NCBI RefSeq assembly: GCF_001425165.1
Contig: NZ_LMDU01000001.1
Location: 714,075 to 778,074, forward strand
Direction: 5' to 3'
DNA: 64,000 bases
Source: Pelomonas sp. Root405
GTDB taxonomy: Bacteria; Pseudomonadota; Gammaproteobacteria; Burkholderiales; Burkholderiaceae_C
A program made the translations under genes and the position numbers. A model generated the notes under the pieces. The model made no database searches. It worked only from the letters and a program-made list of their open reading frames with translations, and was not told the DNA's origin. Of the stretch, positions 38,318 through 45,723 are shown one piece after another (positions within the stretch are counted from its first letter, which is position 1; each line of letters opens with the position of its first letter).

Positions 38318-39199
38318 TCATCCGATCGTCAAGACGGAGCGCGCCCCTTGGCGGCGCCCGATGATGTTCAGCAGGTTGTTGAGCGCTTCCTCGCGCCCCG
38401 GCGCGGCGCCGGCCTCGCCGGTGAAGCGGCTCTTGCCGCCGCTGCTCAGCGTGCCCACACCCGAGAGTTGCAATGCGCCTTCCAGTGTGGACAGGCGCAG
38501 CGCGCTGACGCCGGGATTGGCGGCATCGGCGGTCACGGTGAAGCGGTAGCTGCCCAGCGGCGCGACGGTGGACACGCGCGAGGACAGGTTGAGCAGGTCG
38601 AGCTGCAGCTCGCCGAACTGGCGCCAGCGGCCCTGCACCGACTCCAGCCGCAGGTCGCGCGCCGACAGGCGCAGCGAGCCGCCCAGCTGCAGCGTGTTCC
38701 AGGGCGTGCCCAGGCCCGACAGCAGCCCGGCGGGCAGGCGGGCCAGCCAGTCGGCACGCGTGTCGACGCTGACTTCCATGCGGCCGAGGCCAGGCTTGAT
38801 ACCGAGCAGCAGTTCGCCGTTGATGCAGCAATCCTGCCGCGCCGCCAGCTGCAGGCCCAATCCCTTCGCCGCCATGCGCCAGTGCAGCCGGCCGGGCAGG
38901 GACGAGGCGTCGCGGCTGCCGGCGCCACCGGTCAGCACGAGCACGCCCGAGCCGTTCCAGATGCTGCCGCGCGTGTCGACGATGAGCAGGTGGCCGCTCG
39001 TTGCCGACGCGAGCGCGCGGGCCAGCCAGCTTGCCGGCGCAAAGATGATGAGGGCCGCCACGATGCCGACCAGCGCGCCGGCGATGCTCCAGCGCCGCGG
39101 CGTCTGGTGGCGCACGGCGCGGCTGCCGGGACTGGCACCACCCAGCACGGAATCCGGCGGCAGCGACGCCGCGTGAGGCTTCTTCTTCAACAGGCGCAT
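38318..39199 (-). CDS. gspN: Type II secretion protein GspN
   Basis: GspN is a bitopic inner-membrane protein found in a subset of type II systems. The 293-residue product has a cytoplasmic basic N-terminus, one transmembrane helix (about 38-60, SIAGALVGIVAALIIFAPAS) and a periplasmic part with family-like segments such as RGSIWNGSGVLVLTGG and LSGLGTPWNTLQLGGSLRLS. The start overlaps the gspM stop by one base (TGATG), and the end meets the start of gspD. Confidence 0.9.
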   Translation of the reverse strand: MRLLKKKPHAASLPPDSVLGGASPGSRAVRHQTPRRWSIAGALVGIVAALIIFAPASWLARALASATSGHLLIVDTRGSIWNGSGVLVLTGGAGSRDASSLPGRLHWRMAAKGLGLQLAARQDCCINGELLLGIKPGLGRMEVSVDTRADWLARLPAGLLSGLGTPWNTLQLGGSLRLSARDLRLESVQGRWRQFGELQLDLLNLSSRVSTVAPLGSYRFTVTADAANPGVSALRLSTLEGALQLSGVGTLSSGGKSRFTGEAGAAPGREEALNNLLNIIGRRQGARSVLTIG

Positions 39200-39726
39200 C
39201 AGCCGCCTCCCAGGGTCAGCACCAGGTTGCCCGAATAGCCCTTGGGGCCGCGGGTCAACTGCGCCTCGACGGGTCGAGCGCGGGCGGCAGCGCGCACTTC
39301 GCCCAGCCAGCCCTGCAGCAGCTCCGGCGCGATGCCGTTGAGCGTGACGACGGCGCGGTCGCCCGTCAGCGTCAGTCGCGCCGCCGGGCCGAGGTTGGCC
39401 ACCGACGCCGTCAGCGCGGCCTGGGCCTGGGCCGGCGGCACGACCGGTGCGGCCGCCAGCGCGCGGGCTTCCTGGGCCTGGGCCTGCATCTGCTGCAGCT
39501 GAAGTTCCAGCTTCTCGAGTTCGGCGGGCGCCGTGCGCAGCGTGCGCAGGGCCGGCGCGATCAAGACGCTCCAGACCAGCAGCAGGCCAAGCAGCAAGGC
39601 GATGCCGCCGACGGCGAAGCGTTCGCGCTCGCCGAGCGCCTGCCAGTGCGCGGCGGCCTGGGCCCTGGCCTGCTGGAACTGGGCCGGCAGGCCGGCCGCA
39701 GCGTTGTTGTTGTCGAAGCGGGCCAT
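39199..39726 (-). CDS. gspM: Type II secretion inner-membrane protein GspM
   Basis: GspM pairs with GspL in the inner-membrane platform. The 175-residue product has the expected layout: short cytoplasmic N-terminus, one transmembrane helix (about 37-57, FAVGGIALLLGLLLVWSVLI), a helical region (LEKLELQLQQMQAQAQEARA) and a ferredoxin-like periplasmic domain ending LVLTLGGG. Start overlaps the gspL stop by one base. The larger in-frame reading upstream lies inside gspL and is rejected. Confidence 0.93.
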   Translation of the reverse strand: MARFDNNNAAAGLPAQFQQARAQAAAHWQALGERERFAVGGIALLLGLLLVWSVLIAPALRTLRTAPAELEKLELQLQQMQAQAQEARALAAAPVVPPAQAQAALTASVANLGPAARLTLTGDRAVVTLNGIAPELLQGWLGEVRAAARARPVEAQLTRGPKGYSGNLVLTLGGG

Positions 39727-40979
39727 CAGCTGCGTCCTTGTAGGCTGGCGCGGCTGATGGTCAGCTTGCCTTCGCTGGCGTCCAGCTGCCAGCCGTCGCT
39801 GCGCAACTGGGTGCGGAAGTTGTCGATCTGGGGCGGTGCCCAGCCCTGGGCCGACACGGTCAGGCGGCCGGGCTCGAAGGCCAGCGCCTCGGCCGGCGGC
39901 CGGTCGGCGGGCCAGGCCGCGGCGGCGGCGGCCAGCAGGGCTTCGAGGTCCTGCTCGCCGATGCTGCCAGCGCTGGCCCGCAGGAGGTCCAGCTGCTTTT
40001 GCATCTGCACCGGCGCGTCGAGGATGGCGCGCACTTGGGGGAAGGCCGTCGTCAGCGTTGCACTGACGGCAGCGCGGCGCGCCGCCACCTCGCGGTTCTG
40101 GTGCCAGGCCCACAGATTGAGACCGACCAGCTGCACGATGACCAGGCCGACGAGGCCGATGCGCACCGGGCGCCAGGGCTTGCGCATCAGCCCCCGGCTG
40201 ACCAGGCGCAGCGCACGCACGCCGCGGGCGCGGGGTGCGAGGTCGAACTGGCGCAGGTTCCAGGCGCTGTCGACGACGGCCAGCGCGCGCTGGGCCGGCG
40301 TCTGCACGGTGACGGTGGTGCCCAGCCAGCGTTCGGCGGCGGTCGCCACCGGCGGCGTGGCCGTCCACTGCGCGGCATGCACGAGGCCCGGCGGGAACAA
40401 CTGGCGTGCCAGGCCGCCATTCAGCGGCAGCGTCGCGACACCGTCGGTATGGCTCCAGCGCAGGGCGATGTCGGTGCTGCTGCCTTCGACGGGGCTCTCG
40501 CCATTGGGTTCGAAGAAATGCCCACGCGCCAGCTCATCCGGCCAGGCCAGCGGCGCGATGCGGTCGATGAAGACCTGGGCGGCTTCGAGCTGCGCCAGGT
40601 GGTCGGCCAGCCAGGTGCGCGACGTGATGGCCACCCAGGCCGTGTCACCGCCCAGGGCATCGGGCTCGATGGCGAAGTGCACGGTGTCGGGCTCGTCGAG
40701 GAGCGACTCCTCCAGCTTGCCCGCGAGGGCCGCACGCATCTGGCGGCCGGCACGGGGCAGCTCCACCAGCCGCCAGCTGATGTCGGACTCGCTGACCACG
40801 GCGACGACGCTGTCGGCCTGGGGCAGCGCCGATGCAGCCGCACGGCCTTCGGCGGCAATCCGGCGGCCATCGGGTGTCAGCGCGTAGTCGTACTCACGCA
40901 ATTCGGCGGCCGCAGGCGCGGCTCGGCCCAGCGCGCGCAGGCGCGTCCGCGGGGGCAGGAACAGCAGCAGGGTGCTCAT
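39726..40979 (-). CDS. gspL: Type II secretion inner-membrane protein GspL
   Basis: GspL links GspE to the membrane platform. The 417-residue product has an actin-like cytoplasmic domain from residue 1 (LLLFLPPRTRL), a transmembrane helix near 270-290 (IGLVGLVIVQLVGLNLWAW) and a short periplasmic ferredoxin-like domain. Length and layout fit the family. An 89-bp gap separates it from gspK upstream, the only sizeable gap in the minus-strand gsp run; I see no promoter or hairpin there that is convincing. Confidence 0.93.
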   Translation of the reverse strand: MSTLLLFLPPRTRLRALGRAAPAAAELREYDYALTPDGRRIAAEGRAAASALPQADSVVAVVSESDISWRLVELPRAGRQMRAALAGKLEESLLDEPDTVHFAIEPDALGGDTAWVAITSRTWLADHLAQLEAAQVFIDRIAPLAWPDELARGHFFEPNGESPVEGSSTDIALRWSHTDGVATLPLNGGLARQLFPPGLVHAAQWTATPPVATAAERWLGTTVTVQTPAQRALAVVDSAWNLRQFDLAPRARGVRALRLVSRGLMRKPWRPVRIGLVGLVIVQLVGLNLWAWHQNREVAARRAAVSATLTTAFPQVRAILDAPVQMQKQLDLLRASAGSIGEQDLEALLAAAAAAWPADRPPAEALAFEPGRLTVSAQGWAPPQIDNFRTQLRSDGWQLDASEGKLTISRASLQGRS

Positions 40980-41068
40980 AGGGGAGGGCAGGCGCGGCGC
41001 ATTCTAGGAGGGGGTTGCGACGATCTCGGGATGGTGGGTGGGCTGGCGGTGAAGATCTGTTGCGGCAT

Positions 41069-42064
41069 TCATCGGTCGAGCAGCTGGTTGACGCGCTCGC
41101 GGGCCCGCACCATCACGTTCAGGCCTTCCCGCTCCACCAGTGAACGCTGTTCAAGCTGGCGCTCGTCCAGGCGCAGCCGGCCGGTGACGATATAGAAGGC
41201 CGAGACGACGGACGCGCGGTCCGCCCCGATGGTCACCGTGGCCGGCAGGTAATCCTTGGCGTCGTCGGGCTTCTGCAGCGGCTTGGCCTTGCGGCCCTGC
41301 ACCAGGCGTTCGGCGGAGGCAAGGTCGACACCATCGAACAGCGCCGCGATGACCTCGCGCGGGGCGGTGTTCAGGTTGACCGGTGTTGGTTTCTCAAGCA
41401 GCACGACATAGGGCTGCAGCCGCTTGATGGTGTCGGCGTCCAGACCCAGCCAGCTGAGCTGGTCCAGGTTGGCGGGCCGCAGCGGGCCGCTTTCGCTGTC
41501 GGGCACGCTGGCGGCGACGCCAGGCGGCAGCGCCGAGGCCGGGCTGCTCGGTGGCACCGGAAAGGCGCTGCGCAGGCCTTCGACGATGACGGCGGCCGTG
41601 CCCGGCGGCGCATTGACCTGGCTGCACAGCCGATCCAGCACCCGCTGTTCCAGCTCGGCCGCCTTGTCGCTGGCAAGCAGGTTGCGCAGGTTGTAGCGGC
41701 TCTGTGCGTCCTCGATGCTGCCGGACAGGAAGGCCTCGGGCCCCTCCTCGTCCGTTGCCGCCGAGCGGTCGGCGGCCAGGAAGGTGGACAGGCGGGCCTC
41801 GGCCAGCGGGACGGCCCAAGGTTCGCCGAGGTGGTCGATGGGCTTTTGGCGATTGGCCTGTGCGTCTTCGCGCAGGATCAACCGCGCCCAGTCCAGCGCA
41901 CCCTGCAGGATCCAGGCGCTCTGCGCACGCGCGCGGTCGGCGGCCTCGATCTGCACGGCGCGGTACTGCTGCCAGACCATGCCGGCGGCCAGGCTGGCAA
42001 TCAGCGTGACGATGATCATCGCGGTCAGCAAGGCCGCACCGCGTTGCCCTCGCTGAGCGCTCAT
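41069..42064 (-). CDS. gspK: Type II secretion minor pseudopilin GspK
   Basis: GspK is the large minor pseudopilin at the tip of the pseudopilus. The 331-residue product has a prepilin-type N-terminus (QRGAALLTAMIIVTLIASLA), lacking the Glu5 of other pseudopilins as is normal for GspK, and the helical insert with PVNLNTAPREVIAALF, a hallmark of the family. ATG 42064 overlaps the gspJ stop by 4 bases. The long upstream in-frame reading belongs to gspJ sequence. Confidence 0.93.
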   Translation of the reverse strand: MSAQRGQRGAALLTAMIIVTLIASLAAGMVWQQYRAVQIEAADRARAQSAWILQGALDWARLILREDAQANRQKPIDHLGEPWAVPLAEARLSTFLAADRSAATDEEGPEAFLSGSIEDAQSRYNLRNLLASDKAAELEQRVLDRLCSQVNAPPGTAAVIVEGLRSAFPVPPSSPASALPPGVAASVPDSESGPLRPANLDQLSWLGLDADTIKRLQPYVVLLEKPTPVNLNTAPREVIAALFDGVDLASAERLVQGRKAKPLQKPDDAKDYLPATVTIGADRASVVSAFYIVTGRLRLDERQLEQRSLVEREGLNVMVRARERVNQLLDR

Positions 42065-42678
42065 CGGACCGTGACCTCCAGCTCGCGTGTGAGCGTACCG
42101 GCCAGACCGCTGCCCTCGGCAAACTGCATCGCGATGCGCAGGCCCGCGGGGGCCGGGTTCCCACCCGGTCGCTGGGGGCCGGCGTTGTCGTTGCTGCTGC
42201 CGGTGGACTGGCAGTTGCTCCAGGCATTGCCCCAGTAGCAGTTGAACTGCCATGCGGCCACACCATCGAAGGCGCGCAACGCCGGGTTGCGCTGGGCCAG
42301 CTGCTGCAGGCCGAGCTGGCGCTGGTTGACGAGGTCTTGCACGGTGCGCTGCGCCGGACTTTCCCAGCGCCACAGCGCGCCCTCGCGCAGGCTCCACACC
42401 ACCACCTGCAGCCCGGCCGGCGCCTGGCGGGTCAGCACCAGGTTGCCGCCGTCGAAGGCCAGCGGCGCCACGACGCTGTGGCTGTCCTGCAGCGCACGCA
42501 GGTCGACCTCCCATTGGGCCAGCACGGTCTGGAGCCGCGCGGTCTGGGCCAGGCGCGCTTGGGCGATCTCGCGGCTGCGGACCAGGGCGTCGATGCCGCG
42601 CCAGGCCATGCTGGCCATCGTCGCCATGACGACCAGGGCGACGAGCACCTCGACGAGGGTGAAGCCGCGTGACTTCAC
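42061..42678 (-). CDS. gspJ: Type II secretion minor pseudopilin GspJ
   Basis: A 205-residue pseudopilin. The prepilin peptidase site is SRG/FTLVEVLVALVVMA, with Glu5 present. GspJ forms part of the tip complex with GspI and GspK. Later segments such as ALWRWESPAQRTVQDLVNQ are consistent with the family. Its start overlaps the gspI stop by 4 bases, and its stop overlaps gspK. Confidence 0.95.
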   Translation of the reverse strand: MKSRGFTLVEVLVALVVMATMASMAWRGIDALVRSREIAQARLAQTARLQTVLAQWEVDLRALQDSHSVVAPLAFDGGNLVLTRQAPAGLQVVVWSLREGALWRWESPAQRTVQDLVNQRQLGLQQLAQRNPALRAFDGVAAWQFNCYWGNAWSNCQSTGSSNDNAGPQRPGGNPAPAGLRIAMQFAEGSGLAGTLTRELEVTVR

Positions 42679-43043
42679 TGGAACTTCCCCATGATGGTCG
42701 ACAGGCTCAGCACCGGCTGCCCCCGGTCGTCGGCAACGTCCGCGTCGACCCGGCGGAACAGCGGGTTGGGCGTCGGGCTGACCCTGAGCTTGCCGCTGTA
42801 GCTGCGGCCGAGCTGCTCGCAGGCGAAGGGCGATTCACCGATGTCGGGAAACTGCTGCGTCAGGCGCAACTCGGTCAGGAGGTTCTCGGCGCACCACTGT
42901 GCCGCGCTGACCTGCGCCAGTCGCTCGGCGTTGTTGGCCAATGCGCCAGCGGCCTTGATGCCGGCGCCCAGCGCGATGGCGACGATGACAAGGGCGACAA
43001 GGACCTCGATCAGCGTGAAGCCGCGGGCTTGCCCGGTCTTCAT
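42675..43043 (-). CDS. gspI: Type II secretion minor pseudopilin GspI
   Basis: A 122-residue pseudopilin with the cleavage motif ARG/FTLIEVLVALVIVA and the GspI-typical WCAENLLTELRL. It interacts with GspJ and GspK in the pseudopilus tip. ATG 43043 overlaps the gspH stop by 4 bases, and the stop overlaps gspJ, so H-I-J-K are translationally coupled. Confidence 0.95.
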   Translation of the reverse strand: MKTGQARGFTLIEVLVALVIVAIALGAGIKAAGALANNAERLAQVSAAQWCAENLLTELRLTQQFPDIGESPFACEQLGRSYSGKLRVSPTPNPLFRRVDADVADDRGQPVLSLSTIMGKFQ

Positions 43044-43561
43044 GGCTGCACGACGTCGAAGGCGGCCAGGCCATCGGTGCCGAGAACGAGTTGCTGGCTG
43101 CCAAGCTGCAAGCGCAGGCGCTGCGCCGGGATGATGGGCTCGGGCCCGAGGGCGAGGCCGGGGTTGACCGCCGTGGCGTTCTCGATCAGCACGGCAACCG
43201 GCTCGCCCAGCCAGCGCGTCGGCAGCTGGATGGTGCGCGGCAGGCCCTCGAAGCGGAAGTCGTCGCCGCTTTTGGCACCCTTGGGCACCCAGCGCACGTT
43301 CAGTCCCGAGGCGCGGCTCTCCGCCCGGGCGGTCTCCAGCAGCGCGGCCAGGCGCTGGGCCTCGCGTTGCAATTGCAGCTCGGTCGGATCGCGCAGTGCA
43401 AGGCTGATGGTGGCGCTCGTGATGGCGATCAGCGCGACGACGACGAGCAGCTCGATCAGCGTGAAGCCGAGCGACGCGCTGCGCCGCTTATTGCCAGGAA
43501 CCGACGTCGGCGTCACGGCCCTCGCCGCCGGCGCGGCCATCGGCGCCAAAGCTGTAGACAT
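43040..43561 (-). CDS. gspH: Type II secretion minor pseudopilin GspH
   Basis: A pseudopilin of about 173 residues with the motif SLG/FTLIELLVVVALIAI. The leader before the cleavage site is long, about 30 residues, because every usable start (GTG 43570, ATG 43561, ATG 43540) lies inside gspG; none occurs between the gspG stop and the FTLIE motif. The mature part has LALRDPTELQLQREAQRLAA, as expected for GspH. The start is therefore uncertain. Confidence 0.88.
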   Translation of the reverse strand: MSTALAPMAAPAARAVTPTSVPGNKRRSASLGFTLIELLVVVALIAITSATISLALRDPTELQLQREAQRLAALLETARAESRASGLNVRWVPKGAKSGDDFRFEGLPRTIQLPTRWLGEPVAVLIENATAVNPGLALGPEPIIPAQRLRLQLGSQQLVLGTDGLAAFDVVQP

Positions 43562-43922
43562 CGACCTCACCCTTCACGCCCGGGTTGGCGAACTGATAGG
43601 GCTGGCCCCAAGGGTCGTTGGGCAGCTTCTCAAGGTAGGGCTTCCAGTTCGGCGGCGGCGTGCCAGCGGTGGGCTTGCGCACCAGGGCGTCCAGCCCTTG
43701 CTCGGCGCTGGGGTAGCGCTGGTTGTCGAGCTTGTAGAGCTTGAGCGCCTGCATCAGGTTGTTGACGTCGGTGCGGGCGGCGGTCACACGGGCGTCCTCG
43801 GCGCGGTCCAGCACATTGGGCACGACGAGGGCGGCCAGCACGCCGATGATGACAAGCACGACCAGCAGTTCGATCAGCGTGAAGCCGCGGGCAACGGTGC
43901 CGGTGAGGGAAGAGCGACGCAT
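43488..43922 (-). CDS. gspG: Type II secretion major pseudopilin GspG
   Basis: GspG is the main pseudopilus subunit. The 144-residue product has the cleavage site ARG/FTLIELLVVLVIIGVLA and the C-terminal calcium-site-like YSFGADGRAGGEGRDADVGSW, seen in most GspG. The WKPYLEKLPNDPWGQPYQ block is diagnostic. ATG 43922 is chosen; longer in-frame readings run into the intergenic region and gspC. It heads the minus-strand operon G-H-I-J-K-L-M-N-D-E-F, whose promoter must lie within the 54 bp to gspC or inside gspC. Confidence 0.95.
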   Translation of the reverse strand: MRRSSLTGTVARGFTLIELLVVLVIIGVLAALVVPNVLDRAEDARVTAARTDVNNLMQALKLYKLDNQRYPSAEQGLDALVRKPTAGTPPPNWKPYLEKLPNDPWGQPYQFANPGVKGEVDVYSFGADGRAGGEGRDADVGSWQ

Positions 43923-43976
43923 ATCGGGGGGCGTGGGAGCGCGGAGCTGCGGTGAGCGGGCCATCATAATGGTCCG

Positions 43977-44609
43977 ATGCTTGCACGATTGATGGCGTTT
44001 TCGGTGTGGCTTTTGCTCGGTGGCTCGGTGGCCTACTGGGGCTTGCAGCTGTTTGCGCGACCACTGCCCATGCCCGCCTCGGTGCTGCCGGCCGGCGAGG
44101 GTCGCACGACCCAGGTTGACCTGAGCCGCCTGCTCGGCGTGACGGCGCCTGACGCCGCGCCGGAACCTGAAATCGCCCCCTCCACGCGGCTGCGCCTGCT
44201 CGGCGTCGTCGCACCCAAGAACGCGAAGGCGGCGGCAGCGGGCGAGGGTGTCGCGCTGATCGAGGTGGACGGCATGGCGCGCACGGTGCGTGTCGGCGCC
44301 GCCGTGGATGGGGAACTGCATTTGCTGCGGGTCGACGTCCGCAGCGCCAGCCTGGGCCGCCTCGGCCAGGCGCCAACCCAGGTCCTCGAAATCAGTCCAC
44401 CCGTGGCACCTGCCACCGGATCTCTGCCGCCTGCGCCGCCGTCGCCGGTGGTGCTGGGTGGCAACCCCAACCCCAACCCCGGCCTGCCGTTGCGCGTCAA
44501 CCCGCCCGGCGCAGCGCCGGTGCAAGGCAATATGCCGCCGACCTACGGTGCTCAGCCTGTGAACCCGGCGCCGCCGCCCGTCAGAACCGAAGAGCAGCAG
44601 GCCCGCTGA
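43977..44609 (+). CDS. gspC: Type II secretion protein GspC
   Basis: GspC connects the inner-membrane platform to the secretin. The 210-residue product has one N-terminal transmembrane helix (about 7-26) and an HR domain (about 65-125: RLRLLGVVAPKNAKAAAAGE, ALIEVDGMARTVRVG) followed by a Pro/Asn-rich tail. No PDZ or coiled-coil domain is visible at the C-terminus, as in GspC variants that end after the HR domain. It is transcribed divergently from gspG, across 54 bp, and converges with cobT. Confidence 0.88.
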   Translation: MLARLMAFSVWLLLGGSVAYWGLQLFARPLPMPASVLPAGEGRTTQVDLSRLLGVTAPDAAPEPEIAPSTRLRLLGVVAPKNAKAAAAGEGVALIEVDGMARTVRVGAAVDGELHLLRVDVRSASLGRLGQAPTQVLEISPPVAPATGSLPPAPPSPVVLGGNPNPNPGLPLRVNPPGAAPVQGNMPPTYGAQPVNPAPPPVRTEEQQAR

Positions 44610-44616
44610 GCGGACC

Positions 44617-45690
44617 CTAGACGCCCAGCGTCGGAATGCTGGCGCCGAGCTCGGGGCGCGGTGCCAGGCGCGCCTCGGCCACTTCGTGCAGGTCGGTCAG
44701 GAGGGCGGCGGCCGCGCGGATCATGGGCCAGGCCAGGGCCGCACCAGTGCCGTCGGCACTGTCCATGCCCAATTCCAGCAGCGCCGAGGCGTGGAAGAGG
44801 GCCAGCGCTTCGTCCAGGCCACGGTGCACATGGCTGCGGCAGAACACCGCGTAGTCCGTCACCGGCGCGCAGATCAACGAGGCCAGCTTGAGGGCCGCGC
44901 AGGCCGCAATGCCGTCGACGATGATGAGACTGCGCTTGCTGGCCGCGACCAGCATGGCGCCGACCATGACGGCGATCTCGTGGCCGCCAAAGGCCGCGAT
45001 GACGTCCATCGGCTCCTTGGCGTCCCGGTGACGCGCCAGCACGCCATGCAGCACATCGAGCAGGTGGACGAGGTCGTCCTGGCGCATCGTCGGACCGGAG
45101 ACGACGAAGTCGCGCACCGACTGATCGGACAGGCGCGCCAGAACCAGGGCGGCACATTCGGGCGAGCCCTGGCCCATGGACGCACAGGCGAGCACATTGC
45201 CGGGCAGGTTGTCGGCGATTTCCATGCCGACCCGCACGCCCGCATGAGCCTGCTCCAGGCTCATGGCCAGCGCCGTGCGCGCATTGCGCGTGCCATGGGC
45301 GACCTTGCGGGCCAGCAGCCGCGCATGGGGCGGCAGGTTCTCGGCAACGCCGCAGTCGACCACGGTGAGGTGCAGGCCTTGCAAGCGCGAGAACACCGAT
45401 ACCGGCAACTGGGCGTGCAGGGCCATCTGCACCTGATCCTTGGTCGCCCGGCCCCATTGCGCGCCGACGCCGTCGACGACGATGCCGTGATCCGCGGCGA
45501 ACAGGGCCAGCACAGGGTCGCGGAAGCGCGGCGTCAGGCTGTTCTGGACCAGCCCCAGGCGCACAGCCAGCGGTTCCAGCTCGCCGAGACCGCCAGCGAT
45601 GGCCGAGCGCCGGTCGACGCGGTCGCGTAGGGCCTTCTCCAGTTCAGGATTGGCGGTGGGGGAAATCAGCGACTGTTGAGCAACGGTCAT
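44617..45690 (-). CDS. cobT: Nicotinate-nucleotide:dimethylbenzimidazole phosphoribosyltransferase CobT
   Basis: CobT activates the lower-ligand base for cobalamin synthesis. The 357-residue product has FAADHGIVVDGVGA, HGTRNARTALAMS and FGGHEIAVMVGAML, all family blocks. Near the C-terminus the motif usually read as GEGTGA or GEGSGA, with the catalytic Glu, here reads SADGTGAALA, so an Asp replaces the Glu. It starts 33 bp after ilvA on the same strand. No other cobalamin gene and no cobalamin riboswitch is evident in the window. Confidence 0.9.
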   Translation of the reverse strand: MTVAQQSLISPTANPELEKALRDRVDRRSAIAGGLGELEPLAVRLGLVQNSLTPRFRDPVLALFAADHGIVVDGVGAQWGRATKDQVQMALHAQLPVSVFSRLQGLHLTVVDCGVAENLPPHARLLARKVAHGTRNARTALAMSLEQAHAGVRVGMEIADNLPGNVLACASMGQGSPECAALVLARLSDQSVRDFVVSGPTMRQDDLVHLLDVLHGVLARHRDAKEPMDVIAAFGGHEIAVMVGAMLVAASKRSLIIVDGIAACAALKLASLICAPVTDYAVFCRSHVHRGLDEALALFHASALLELGMDSADGTGAALAWPMIRAAAALLTDLHEVAEARLAPRPELGASIPTLGV

Positions 45691-45723
45691 GGTGCAGGGG
45701 GTTGCGAACCCCCGGATTTCAAC

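Noticed and set aside
33266-38549. Two long plus-strand open frames (about 880 and 830 codons) opposite gspF, gspE and gspD
   Set aside because: Same shadow effect; the minus-strand genes have full motifs and tight operon spacing.
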